Source of the DNA: Streptomyces natalensis ATCC 27448
GTDB lineage: Bacteria > Actinomycetota > Actinomycetes > Streptomycetales > Streptomycetaceae
DNA: 64,000 nt
NCBI RefSeq assembly: GCF_000935125.1
Contig: NZ_JRKI01000034.1
Span: 1-64,000 of the forward strand
Reading direction: 5' to 3'
Every line of letters begins with the position of its first letter. The stretch's first letter is position 1. Shown here piece by piece: positions 33,623-42,229 of the stretch. The translations under genes were made by a program, and so were the position numbers. A model generated the notes under the pieces. That model made no database searches. It had not been told where the DNA came from and saw nothing but the letters and a program-made list of their open reading frames with translations.

Positions 33623-34321
33623 GTGAACGGCACCGAGAAGACCCCCGACCAGTCCGGCGCGCCCGTCCCGGGCGGCGATCCGGCGTGCCGGCTGCACCTG
33701 GTGTGCGAGGAGTGCGGCCGGGTGCGGGAGCGGCCGGACGGCGGGGGGTGCGAGCACTGCGGCGCCCCGGCGGCGGAAACCGGGGCCGATACGGCCGAGG
33801 AGCCAGCCGTGTCCCCTGGTTCTGCGGCCTCCCGCACCCAGGGCAGGGACCGGGACGAGCAGGGACGGGCCCGTAACGCCCGCCCGCGCGACGGGCTCGG
33901 GCGGCCGTTGCCGTACGGCTCCCCCGGTGTGGCGCGGCAGCCCGAGGGCGTGCCCCGTACGCCCGCCCAGACACTGACCGAGGCGCAGCGGCTGCTGGAC
34001 GACGGGATGCCCTTCCATGCGCACGAAGTCCTGGAGGACGCCTGGAAATCGGCACCGGAGGCGGAGCGCGGCCTGTGGCGGGGGCTGGCGCAGCTCGCGG
34101 TGGGCCTCACCCACGCGGCGCGGGGCAATGTCACGGGCGCCGGGGCGCTGCTCGACCGGGGCGCGAAGGCCCTCGCCCCGTACGCGGCCACCGGCCCCTA
34201 CGGCATCGACGTCGCCGGACTGATGGGCTGGGCGCGCCGGGTGGCGGGGAGCCTGGACGGGCGCGACACGCCGGTGTCGGCGGCCGGGACGGCGCCGCGG
34301 CTGCGTACCGGCGGCGCCTGA
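33623..34321 (+). CDS. DUF309 family protein with N-terminal zinc-ribbon-like segment
   Basis: 232 residues. The C-terminal part (about 118-190) is the DUF309 helical domain, with FHAHEVLEDAWKS and LWRGLAQLAVGLTHAARGN. The N-terminal ~75 residues are extra: LVCEECGRVRERPDGGGCEHCGAP has two CxxC pairs, as in a zinc ribbon. The GTG at 33623 opens the full form; a second GTG at 33809 has a much better Shine-Dalgarno (GAGGAG, six bases) and would give the usual short DUF309 protein. Which is used is uncertain, and both could be. Function unknown. Confidence 0.75.
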   Translation: MNGTEKTPDQSGAPVPGGDPACRLHLVCEECGRVRERPDGGGCEHCGAPAAETGADTAEEPAVSPGSAASRTQGRDRDEQGRARNARPRDGLGRPLPYGSPGVARQPEGVPRTPAQTLTEAQRLLDDGMPFHAHEVLEDAWKSAPEAERGLWRGLAQLAVGLTHAARGNVTGAGALLDRGAKALAPYAATGPYGIDVAGLMGWARRVAGSLDGRDTPVSAAGTAPRLRTGGA

Positions 34322-34342
34322 CCCGGCCCGGCTCCCCGCGTC

Positions 34343-35566
34343 CTACGCCTCCCCCTGCGGCCTCCCGCGGCGCCGGCCCTGGCGTCGCCAGGCCAGCGTG
34401 CCGGCCACGGCGAGGATGACCGCGCCCACGCCGCCTCCCCAGATCGCGGCGGCGGAGTTCCCGGCATCCTGTGCGCCCTGCGCCATTCCGGTGCCGGCGG
34501 CGGGCCGGCGTATGTCGGCGCGGTGTCCGGAGCGGTCCCGGGCGCGGTACGGGGAGCGGTCGTCGGGGAGGGCCGGCACGGCGTGCAGGGTGTCGATCGG
34601 GCGGGCCTTGCCCACGCTGTCGAAGCCCCAGTCGAGCAGGGCACCCGCCTCCTTGTAGACGGCGTTGTACTCGCCCGAGCTCGGGTGCATCACGGTGACC
34701 AGCAGGGTGCGGCCGTCCCGGCGGGCGGCGGCCACGAGGGTGTTGCCCGCGTGGCTGGTGTAGCCGTTCTTGACGCCGATGATGCCGGGGTAGCGGGTCA
34801 TGCCGTGGGAACCGGCCAGCAGCCGGTTGGTGTTCTCGATCCGGGTGATGCCGTCGGGGGTGGGGAAGTGCGCGCTGGCGGTGGCGCAGTAGCGGGCGAA
34901 GTCGGGGTTGGCGAGACCGGCGCGGCCGAAGACCGTGAGGTCGTACGCCGAGGAGACCTGGCCGGGCGTGTCGTAGCCGTCCGGGGACTTGACCGTCGTG
35001 TCGCGGGCACCGAGCCTGCCGGCGGTCTTCTGCATCTCCTGGGCGGTGGCGTCCCAGCCCCCGTTCATCGACGCCAGAACGTGCACGGCGTCGTTGCCGG
35101 AGCGCAGGAAGACCCCGCGCCACAGATCCGCGACCCGGTACTGTCCGCCCTCCTTGACGCCGACGAGGCTGCTGCCGTCCGCGACGCCCTGGAGGTCGGT
35201 GGCATTGACGTGGTGGACGGAACCGGCCTCGAACTTCGGGAGCACGGTGACCGCGAAGAGGGTCTTGAGGGTGCTGGCCGGGGGGAGCTTGCGGTGCGGG
35301 TCCTTGGCGGCCAGCACATCGCCGGTGTCCGCGTCGGAGACCATCCAGGACCGGGCCGAGAGCCCGCCCGGCAGCTCGGGCACATCGGGGGCCTCGCCGA
35401 CCCGGACGCCCGGTCCGTATGCGGCGGGCCGTCGGCTGTCGGGCCCGGCGGCCGCGGGGCGGTCCGTGGGGCGGGCCGTGGCAGGTATGGACGTGAGGGA
35501 GATTCCGGCGAGCGCGAGCGCCGCGATGGCGGCGGCCTTCCTGGAATACAGCGCGTCGGTTGCCAT
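34343..35566 (-). CDS. D-alanyl-D-alanine carboxypeptidase (low-molecular-weight PBP, peptidase S11)
   Basis: 407-residue serine hydrolase that trims the terminal D-Ala of peptidoglycan pentapeptides outside the membrane. Signal peptide at about 8-31. Active-site motifs: Ser98-Thr-Leu-Lys101 (SxxK), Ser156-Gly-Asn158 (SxN) and Lys266-Asn-Gly268 in place of the usual KTG. After the catalytic domain come a charged linker and one C-terminal membrane helix (AAAIWGGGVGAVILAVAGTLAW) with a basic tail, so the enzyme is membrane-anchored facing out. It converges on the DUF309 gene with a 21-base gap. Confidence 0.9.
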   Translation of the reverse strand: MATDALYSRKAAAIAALALAGISLTSIPATARPTDRPAAAGPDSRRPAAYGPGVRVGEAPDVPELPGGLSARSWMVSDADTGDVLAAKDPHRKLPPASTLKTLFAVTVLPKFEAGSVHHVNATDLQGVADGSSLVGVKEGGQYRVADLWRGVFLRSGNDAVHVLASMNGGWDATAQEMQKTAGRLGARDTTVKSPDGYDTPGQVSSAYDLTVFGRAGLANPDFARYCATASAHFPTPDGITRIENTNRLLAGSHGMTRYPGIIGVKNGYTSHAGNTLVAAARRDGRTLLVTVMHPSSGEYNAVYKEAGALLDWGFDSVGKARPIDTLHAVPALPDDRSPYRARDRSGHRADIRRPAAGTGMAQGAQDAGNSAAAIWGGGVGAVILAVAGTLAWRRQGRRRGRPQGEA

Positions 35567-35720
35567 GCCGTCACGCTATGAACGGCCGTTGCGGCCCGCA
35601 GCGTGGATGCGCCAGACGGGCCACGGGAGGGCCGGCCGCCCGGCGTGTCGCGGCCGGGAGGACAGCCGGGGTGGCGCGCCGTCGCCCGCCGGGCCGGGCC
35701 GGTCGCAGCTGCAAACAAAG

Positions 35721-35760
35721 GACCCGCCCGGTGCGACGGGGGATGCACACCGGGCGGGTC
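35721..35760 (-). terminator. Hairpin terminator of the P450 gene
   Basis: Perfect 13-bp stem (GACCCGCCCGGTG with its complement) and a 14-base loop. T-rich sequence flanks it on both strands (CTTTTT on plus, CCTTTGTTTG on minus), so it may work in both directions. It is the best intrinsic terminator of the window. Confidence 0.85.
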
Positions 35761-35789
35761 TGAGACCTTTTTACCGCATCCGGGAGCGG

Positions 35790-37043
35790 TTACGCCTCAA
35801 AAACTTGTTCGTTTCTCGATTCCCAGGCCACGGGCAGCGAAATCAGGCCATGTGCGCGCAGCGTGCGCCGACGCCGAAGTTCGCCCTGCGGAACGGCCAG
35901 GCGCAAGCCCGGGAAGCGGGCGATCAGCGCCCCGAGCGCGGTCGCGGTCTCCATACGGGCCAGCGGCGCGCCGACGCAGTAGTGGATGCCGTGGCCCAGC
36001 GCGAGGTGCCCGGAGAGGTCCCGGCCGTGGTCGAAGGCGTCCGGATCCGGGAAGCGGGCCGGGTCACGGTTCGCGGACGCGATGCCGAGCAGCACGCTGT
36101 CGCCGGCCGCGATGCGGACGCCGCCGATCTCCAGGTCCTCCTTGGCGAAGCGGCGGATAGCCAGCGGCGCCGGGCCGGAATGACGCATGAACTCCTCCAC
36201 GACAGCGGGGAGTTCGGCCGGATGACGCCGCAACCGAGCGAGTCGGTCGGGGCGTTCGAGCAGGCCGAGGGTGGCGTTGCCGATGAGGTGGACCACGTTC
36301 TCGTACCCGCCGAAGAGGATCAGGAAGGCGAGCGAGGTCAGTTCGTCCTCGGTGAGCCGGTCGCCGTCCGTCCCGGTGGCGTCGTCGCGCACCGCAATCA
36401 GATCCGAGAGCAGATCGTCGCCCGGTTCCGCGCGCTTGGTCTTGATCAGACCGGTGTAGAACTCCAGCATCGCCCCGACCGCGTCCCGCATCGCCTGGGG
36501 TTTGGCGGGATCGGGGGTGACCAGGGCGTCCGTCCAGGCGCGGAAGTCGTGCCGGTCGCTCTGGGGGATGCCGAGCAGATCGCAGATCACGATGACCGGC
36601 AGCGGTCCCGCGAAATCGGCGATCAGATCCGCCGGCCCGCCGCGCTCCTCCATGGCGTCCAAGAGCCTCTCGGCGACCCGGTGTACGGGGTCGCGCAGCG
36701 CCTCGACCCGGCGCGGGGTGAACGCCTTCACCACCAGCCGACGGATCCGGGTGTGGTCCGGCGGGTCCATGTTCATCATGTTGGCGTCGAGCGCGGGCGG
36801 CAGCGCGAAACCCCGGTAACCGCCGGGCGCGGCATGCTTCTTGTCCAGGGACAGCCGCGCATCGGCGAACGCGCTGCGCACGTCGTCGTAGCGGGTGACC
36901 AACCAGGCGGGGTGCCCGTCCGGCCCGGTGATCCGGTGCACCGGTCCGGACTCGCGCAGCGCGGCGTACGCGGCGTGCGGATCGTCGAGGAGGGGCGTCA
37001 CGTCGATGGGGGCGTCGGGGCCGGTCTCGGCGGTGTTCTGCAT
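35790..37043 (-). CDS. Cytochrome P450
   Basis: 417-residue soluble bacterial P450. The heme loop is LALGHGIHYCVGAPLARME with the Cys thiolate ligand; the K-helix ExxR is EEFMRH. The I-helix reads LILFGGYENVVHLIGN: the acidic residue is kept (Glu), but the threonine that normally helps split O2 is absent, as in some macrolide-type P450s. NMDPPDHTRIRRLVVKAFTPRR is the typical C-helix. No ferredoxin or biosynthetic gene adjoins it, so the substrate is unknown. The ATG at 37043 was chosen because the upstream in-frame extension is low-complexity Pro/Arg. Confidence 0.92.
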   Translation of the reverse strand: MQNTAETGPDAPIDVTPLLDDPHAAYAALRESGPVHRITGPDGHPAWLVTRYDDVRSAFADARLSLDKKHAAPGGYRGFALPPALDANMMNMDPPDHTRIRRLVVKAFTPRRVEALRDPVHRVAERLLDAMEERGGPADLIADFAGPLPVIVICDLLGIPQSDRHDFRAWTDALVTPDPAKPQAMRDAVGAMLEFYTGLIKTKRAEPGDDLLSDLIAVRDDATGTDGDRLTEDELTSLAFLILFGGYENVVHLIGNATLGLLERPDRLARLRRHPAELPAVVEEFMRHSGPAPLAIRRFAKEDLEIGGVRIAAGDSVLLGIASANRDPARFPDPDAFDHGRDLSGHLALGHGIHYCVGAPLARMETATALGALIARFPGLRLAVPQGELRRRRTLRAHGLISLPVAWESRNEQVFEA

Positions 37044-37104
37044 GGGGCTCGACTCTAGATCCGGACGGGCGCCAGTGGGCGCGGTGGGCGGGGGACGACG
37101 GGGA

Positions 37105-37135
37105 GGGTGGCCCGGACCCCCGTGCCGGGCCACCC
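37105..37135 (-). terminator. Hairpin terminator after the MAB_1171c-like gene
   Basis: Perfect 11-bp stem GGGTGGCCCGG/CCGGGCCACCC with a 9-base loop, starting 22 bases past that gene's stop and before the P450 start. Confidence 0.65.
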
Positions 37136-37157
37136 CGTCTGGGGGATCGCGCCGCCG

Positions 37158-38402
37158 CTAGGGGCGCGATACGGCGCTGCGCTGGCGCAGCTCGGTGAGC
37201 ACCGTCTCCACCAGTGGCGAGTGATAGACGTCGGCGACCAGCGCCAAGTGCTCGTATTCCGTGGAGAGTTCGACGGCTTCACCGGTGCCGGACGAACCCG
37301 CGGACGTCCCGGTGGTGACCACCACGCTGTCGGCGCCATGGGCCGGCACATGGCCCACCGCGCGGTTCTCCAGCCCGCGGCGGAGCGCGACCGCCTCGGC
37401 GACGGCGGCCAGCTGGCGGTCGTCGAGCGAGACTCCGCGGGCGCGCTCGCGGGCGACGTCGACGGCGTCGGACTCGACATGGCGCCGGATGCCGCGCTGG
37501 ACGTCGCGGATCTCCGCCATCTGCCGGTTGGCGCGCCATTCGAGGTCGGCGAACGGCCAGCGGGCGGTCCAGCGCAGGCGTTCCATGGTGACCTCGGGGG
37601 CCTGCGCGGTGACGGTCCGCCAGAGCGGGGAGAGCCGGCGCAGTCGGCGCCAGGCGGCGGCGCGGGGACCGGCGGCGGGCAGGGCGAAGCCGGTGAGGAC
37701 GAGGATCGCCGCGACCGAGGCGCTCAGCGGGGCCACGCCGTTCGAGAGCCAGGGCGCCGGGTGGCCCGCCCAGGACAGGCCGAAGCCGACGACCTTGAAG
37801 GTGCAGTAACACAGGCCGAGTCCGCAGCCCCCGGCCAGCACCCGTAGGCCCCGGGCGAGCCAGGACCGGCCGAGCTGGGCGGCGTAGCGCGAACAGAGCG
37901 CGGCCAGGCCCGCCAGGCTCGACCCGAAGATGGCCAAATACAGCACCAGGAAGAGCATGACGCCCGGGGAGTTGGTGTATGCGGTGCTGAAGTCACGCGG
38001 GTGTTCCACGGTATCGGGGCGGCCGATCGCGAAGCCGGCGACGGCCACCGCCCACAGCGCGGCCACACCCCCGACGGCGGCGCGCGCCCTGGCCCGAGCG
38101 CGGGCCCGCGCGGCCTCGCCCTCGCCGGCCGTCCAGCGCAGCAGCAGGACGAGCGCGCCCGCGGCGAAGACCATGACGGAGGAGTAGAGGAAGACCATCG
38201 CGAGGTTGGCGACGCCGACCAGGCGGTCGAACCCGCGGTAGAGGCTGGGCGCGGAGAAGAGGAAGACGGTCGCCACGCCGCCCGTCATCACACACGTCAG
38301 CCCGAGGTCGGCGTTGCCGCGGTCGCGGAACCAGGCGGCGGCCTTGTAGGCGACGAGCGCCCAGGAGAGCGCGGCGAAGGAGAGATAGATGACGTCAAAC
38401 AC
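37158..38402 (-). CDS. MAB_1171c-type putative membrane transporter
   Basis: 414 residues. About seven hydrophobic segments fill the first 250 residues (MFDVIYLSFAALSWALVAYK onward), followed by a soluble C-terminal half with RANRQMAEIRDVQRGIRRHV and RALENRAVG-like helices. This plan, together with the XRE and ImmA-like genes directly upstream, matches the MAB_1171c family seen in actinobacteria; transport itself has not been shown. The GTG start overlaps the stop of the ImmA-like gene by eight bases. Confidence 0.75.
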   Translation of the reverse strand: MFDVIYLSFAALSWALVAYKAAAWFRDRGNADLGLTCVMTGGVATVFLFSAPSLYRGFDRLVGVANLAMVFLYSSVMVFAAGALVLLLRWTAGEGEAARARARARARAAVGGVAALWAVAVAGFAIGRPDTVEHPRDFSTAYTNSPGVMLFLVLYLAIFGSSLAGLAALCSRYAAQLGRSWLARGLRVLAGGCGLGLCYCTFKVVGFGLSWAGHPAPWLSNGVAPLSASVAAILVLTGFALPAAGPRAAAWRRLRRLSPLWRTVTAQAPEVTMERLRWTARWPFADLEWRANRQMAEIRDVQRGIRRHVESDAVDVARERARGVSLDDRQLAAVAEAVALRRGLENRAVGHVPAHGADSVVVTTGTSAGSSGTGEAVELSTEYEHLALVADVYHSPLVETVLTELRQRSAVSRP

Positions 38403-39141
38403 GCTGCGGTCCCCCGTCGTCGGCCGCGGTCTCGTCCTGCCCGGACGTGCCCTGTCCCGGCCCGTCCCCCGCGGCCTCGTCCTGCTGCTTGCGGATGTGC
38501 TGGAGCGCGGGCCCGAGGGCCGCGGCCAGTTCGGCCGCCTTTCCCACCAGCGGGAGTTCGCGCTCCCCGGCCGACGGCGCGACCCGCTCCATCAGCAGCG
38601 TGCCCAGCACCTCGGTCTCCCGTTCGGCGAGGTTGTCGTAGCCGTGGTGGCGGGCGAGGCCCGCCGTCAGCCCCATCCGGCGCATGGCGGTGGCCACATC
38701 GACGGACGGGGTCCAGATCCGCAGGGCGTCCTCCGTCATGGCCGGATCCTGCGCATGGCCCAGCAGCAGGTGGCTCAGCTCGTGCAGCACGATGTGCGCC
38801 TGGTGCCACGGGGACGTCCGGAGCTCGAAGAGGACCCAGTAGCCGTCGTCGGTGGAGGCCGTCATGCCCGAGACCACCCCGCCGAGGCTCATCGGCACCA
38901 TATGGACGGGCCGGGCCACCTGCGTGGCGACGATGTCGCACATCCCCCGCAGATCCACGGCGGCGGGCAGCGCCAGCTCCTTGATCAGCCGCTTGCACCG
39001 CCGGCGTATCTGCCCCACTCGCATGCTCGTCCCGTCCTCACGTCCGGCCCGTCGCCAGAAGGCGAAGATCTCGTCCGGCCCTGCGGCCCGCAGAGCATCG
39101 CCCACCGGCTCCCGTATCGGATCACTCCCCATGACGCTCAC
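38395..39141 (-). CDS. ImmA/IrrE-like metallopeptidase
   Basis: 248 residues. The zinc motif is His120-Glu121-Leu-Ser-His124 in HIVLHELSHLLLGH, as in the ImmA/IrrE family that cleaves or controls XRE-type repressors. Upstream are a helical part and PVHMVPMSLGGVVSGMTAST; the C-terminal ~40 residues are acidic and disordered. The GTG at 39141 has GGAG seven bases upstream and overlaps the end of the XRE gene by 20 bases; an ATG at 39132 is also possible. As middle gene of the operon it probably acts on the product of the gene in front (inference). Confidence 0.75.
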   Translation of the reverse strand: MSVMGSDPIREPVGDALRAAGPDEIFAFWRRAGREDGTSMRVGQIRRRCKRLIKELALPAAVDLRGMCDIVATQVARPVHMVPMSLGGVVSGMTASTDDGYWVLFELRTSPWHQAHIVLHELSHLLLGHAQDPAMTEDALRIWTPSVDVATAMRRMGLTAGLARHHGYDNLAERETEVLGTLLMERVAPSAGERELPLVGKAAELAAALGPALQHIRKQQDEAAGDGPGQGTSGQDETAADDGGPQRV

Positions 39142-39613
39142 CGCCCCGCTCCGGCGGATCGGGCGGCAGGTTCATCTGCCGCCGGAACTGGCAGATGATC
39201 GTCGACAGGCTCTCCTGCACCTCCGGCGGCAGCCCGACCGAGCGCAGGGCGATCGCCCGCACCCGCTGGTCGCGCATCGCCGCCAGAAAGCGGACCTCCT
39301 CCTCCACCCGCGCGACCTGCGGCTGCGAGAGGTCGCCCAGCAGATAACCGACCGGTACGGCAAAGAACTTGGCGAGGGCGCGCAGCAGCTCCGGACCGGG
39401 GTTGGTGCGGCGGCCGTTGCGCAGCATCGACAGATACTGCTCGGTGACCTTGGCCCCGCCGTACTCGGCCGCCTGGCGGCTGATCTCCTCGGCGACAAAG
39501 GCGTTGGTGTACGGGGCCCCGGCCGGATGCATATGCGCGAAGAGATGGTTGAGGCGCTCCGCGAGCGCGCCGCTGCCCGCCTCCTTGGACCGGCCGTCCC
39601 CCGCTGCCGTCAT
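39122..39613 (-). CDS. XRE-family transcriptional regulator
   Basis: 163 residues. Helix-turn-helix domain at about 15-90: LAERLNHLFAHM, FVAEEISRQAAEYGG, VTEQYLSMLRNGRRTNPG (recognition helix) and LLRALAKFFAVPVGYLLGD, the typical XRE order. A C-terminal helical domain of about 70 residues follows. The first gene of a three-gene operon with the ImmA-like peptidase and the MAB_1171c-type membrane protein, it starts at the ATG with AAAGG upstream; a longer in-frame form begins at 39661. It is divergent from the carboxylesterase. Confidence 0.82.
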   Translation of the reverse strand: MTAAGDGRSKEAGSGALAERLNHLFAHMHPAGAPYTNAFVAEEISRQAAEYGGAKVTEQYLSMLRNGRRTNPGPELLRALAKFFAVPVGYLLGDLSQPQVARVEEEVRFLAAMRDQRVRAIALRSVGLPPEVQESLSTIICQFRRQMNLPPDPPERGGERHGE

Positions 39614-39903
39614 GCCACCGTTCCGCCTTTCGGACTCTCGCGGTCCCGCACCGCGGCCCAATGGGCCTGGCCCAACGAACAGTTAAGGCAGTCAAGGGCG
39701 CCGGAACCTCTCTGCGCCATCCTTCCACGCGACGTACGCGCCGCACCAGTCCACTTACGGACAGTGAGGAGCGCGGACTTAACCGGGAGTTGAGTTCACG
39801 CTGTGCGTACGACGCGGCCCTGCCCGCGGCCCCGTACGCCCCTCGCCTACGATCGACACAGCACACGCCGTCACCGCCCCCCACACGGAAGCGACCATCC
39901 GTC

Positions 39904-41556
39904 ATGACCAGTTCGCGCCCGTCGGATACGCACACCGTCACCACGACGGGAGGCGATGTCCGCGGGGTCCTGCACGACGACCCGCGCCGGATGCCTGCCG
40001 GTCCGGTGGCGGCCTTCCAGGGCATTCCGTACGCCGCGCCGCCGGTCGGCGGCCTGCGCTTCGCGCCCCCGGAGCCACACCGGGGCTGGACCGGCGTCCG
40101 CCCCGCGGCGCGCCCCGGGCCCGCCGTACCGCAGCTCCCCTCCGCGCTGTCCTGGCTGACCGGTCAACCCACGCCGGAGTGGTCCGAGCACGGCTGCCTG
40201 ACCCTCAACGTCTGGAGCCCGGCCGACGCGGTGCGCGGCGCACGGCCCCGCCCGGTGCTGGTGTGGTTCCACGGCGGCGCCTTCGCCGGCGGCTCCAGCG
40301 GCACCGAATGCTACGACGGCGCCCGCCTGGCCGCGCTGGGCGACATCGTCGTGGTCACGGCCAACTTCCGTATCGGTCCGCTGGGTTACCTCCACCTCCC
40401 GGAGATCGGCGCGGACAACGCCGGGCTGCTGGACCAGATCGCGGTGCTGCGCTGGACGCGGGAGAACATCGCGGCGTTCGGCGGCGACCCGGCGCAGCTC
40501 ACGGTGGGCGGCCAGTCCTCCGGCGCCTATACGGCCCTGCTGCTGGCGCTCTCCCCCGAGGCCGGTCCGCTGATCCGGCGCGTGATCGCCCAGAGCGCTC
40601 CGCTCAACCTCCCCGCTCAGGATCCCCATCAGGCCGCCGAGTCCACCGCCGGGTATCTTCGGGCACTGGACGTCCCCGCAGGCACCGGCCCGACGCAGAC
40701 GGCAGCCGCGCTGCGCAAACTCCCCGTGGAGCAACTGCTGGACGGCTACCGCACGGTGCGCGCCGAGGCGCTGCGCGCCGGGCGCACCGCGCCGCCGATG
40801 TACCCGGTCCTGGGCGGGGCCGCGCTCCCCCGGCCGCCGTTCGATGCGGTCGCGGACGGCGCACTGCACGGCACCGACGTCCTGGTCGGCACCACGGCCG
40901 ACGAGATGACCGCCTTCCTCACCCACGACGACCGCATCCGCACGGCGGACCGCGCGGCGGCGGTGGGCATGCTGACCACCTGGCTGGGCGGCGACCGGGA
41001 CCGGGCGGAGGAGACCTACGTCCGGTATACGGCCCGGCGGCCCGGCGGCACTCCGGCGCGGATCCTCACGGACGTCGCGAGCGACCTCCACTGGCGCTCG
41101 GGCGTCACCGACCTCGCCGAACGACGTTCAGGGCCGGGCGACTTGACGTACGTCTACCGCTTTGACCGGTGCCCTTACGGGGAGGGGGACAACCTGACCG
41201 GTAACGGGGACGGCCACGACGAGAACGGGGGCCGGGGCGACGGATCCATAGGCACCATCGACTCCGTCGGCGCCTCGCACTGCGCCGAACTCCCCTTCCT
41301 CTTCGGCAGTTTCGCCGCCTACCGCGGCAGCACACTGCTGGGCGCCCTCGGCGGCCCCGACGACCCCCGCCGGCTCCGGGCCGAGGCACTCTTCCACAGG
41401 TTCGCCGGGGCCCTTGCCGCCTTCGTCACCACCGGCTCACCGAACGGCGCGGGCCTCGCCCCCTGGCCGCCGTACATCGAGGGCGCGGACGAGGGCGGCG
41501 TCCGGTCGTTCGACGAGGGCGAGCCGGAGCACCCCGCGCAGGCCACCCGGCCATGA
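39904..41556 (+). CDS. Type-B carboxylesterase/lipase
   Basis: 550-residue alpha/beta hydrolase. Oxyanion hole: LVWFHGGAFAGGSSGT (119-133). Nucleophile: Ser205 in VGGQSSGAYT. The catalytic His lies in VGASHCAELPFLFG near residue 460. EHGCLTLNVWSP and FAAFQGIPYAAPPVG-like N-terminal blocks are typical. No signal peptide, so it is probably cytosolic. A low-complexity Gly/Asp/Asn insertion (about 425-445) precedes the His loop. The terminator follows three bases after the stop. Confidence 0.9.
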   Translation: MTSSRPSDTHTVTTTGGDVRGVLHDDPRRMPAGPVAAFQGIPYAAPPVGGLRFAPPEPHRGWTGVRPAARPGPAVPQLPSALSWLTGQPTPEWSEHGCLTLNVWSPADAVRGARPRPVLVWFHGGAFAGGSSGTECYDGARLAALGDIVVVTANFRIGPLGYLHLPEIGADNAGLLDQIAVLRWTRENIAAFGGDPAQLTVGGQSSGAYTALLLALSPEAGPLIRRVIAQSAPLNLPAQDPHQAAESTAGYLRALDVPAGTGPTQTAAALRKLPVEQLLDGYRTVRAEALRAGRTAPPMYPVLGGAALPRPPFDAVADGALHGTDVLVGTTADEMTAFLTHDDRIRTADRAAAVGMLTTWLGGDRDRAEETYVRYTARRPGGTPARILTDVASDLHWRSGVTDLAERRSGPGDLTYVYRFDRCPYGEGDNLTGNGDGHDENGGRGDGSIGTIDSVGASHCAELPFLFGSFAAYRGSTLLGALGGPDDPRRLRAEALFHRFAGALAAFVTTGSPNGAGLAPWPPYIEGADEGGVRSFDEGEPEHPAQATRP

Positions 41557-41559
41557 GAA

Positions 41560-41600
41560 AAGGTCCGCCGACCTGGGATTTCCCCAGGCCGACGGACCTT
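41560..41600. terminator. Bidirectional terminator between the carboxylesterase and tRNA-Pro
   Basis: 18-bp stem (AAGGTCCGCCGACCTGGG paired with its near-complement, two wobble pairs) and a 5-base loop. On the minus strand it is followed by TTTTCTC, a good intrinsic terminator for the tRNA; it also ends the esterase transcript. Confidence 0.8.
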
Positions 41601-41609
41601 GCTCGTCCG

Positions 41610-41683
<74 letters not shown>

Positions 41684-41750
41684 ATTGCCCGCTTCGGCCG
41701 GAAAAAGTCCCGTACCGGGCGTGCACGAGAACAATACCCCATGTCAGAGG

Positions 41751-42214
41751 GTGCGTGCCGCCATATTCCGGTACGGCGGGCCGACGGGGGCGGGGGCGCG
41801 GCCGCCGCCGGTGCCGCCGGGCGGCGGGCCGGCGCTCACCGGGCTGCGCCCCGTGGTGCACACCTTCGCCGGCTTCCTGGTGGAGCGGCCCTTCGAGCAG
41901 GTCAAGCTGGACTTCGGCCACCAGGGCGTGGGCGGGGTACTGGTGAGCGCCGGCGGCTCGTACGAGTGGCCCAGCGGCGGCTTCACCCATATGGCGCCGG
42001 GCGATATCGCGCTGCTGGACACCCTCGACGGCTGGACGGTGCATGTGCCCGGCTATCCGGACGAGGCCGAAACGCTGCTGCGGCACTCAGAAGCCCCCTA
42101 GGCGTGGGCCGCCAGGAGCTGCGCCGTTACGGGCAGATCGACGAGCACCTGGCGGCGCACGGGCTCGATCCGCACGGCCTGCGGGAGCGGATCGCGGGGT
42201 TCATGGGGAGGTAG
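41751..42214 (+). pseudogene. Frameshifted hypothetical gene
   Basis: The first part (GTG at 41751 to a stop at 42101) reads as a normal protein, with PVVHTFAGFLVERPFEQV and SGGFTHMAPGDIALLDTLDG. Past about 42085 the natural reading continues one frame over as VGRQELRRYGQIDEHLAAHG, ending RERIAGFMGR at 42214. The two pieces appear to be one gene split by a single-base frameshift near 42085-42110, which could be real decay or a sequencing error. No known family was recognised. The start has poor Shine-Dalgarno spacing. Confidence 0.45.
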
Positions 42215-42229
42215 GGCCTATCCGGTGGG

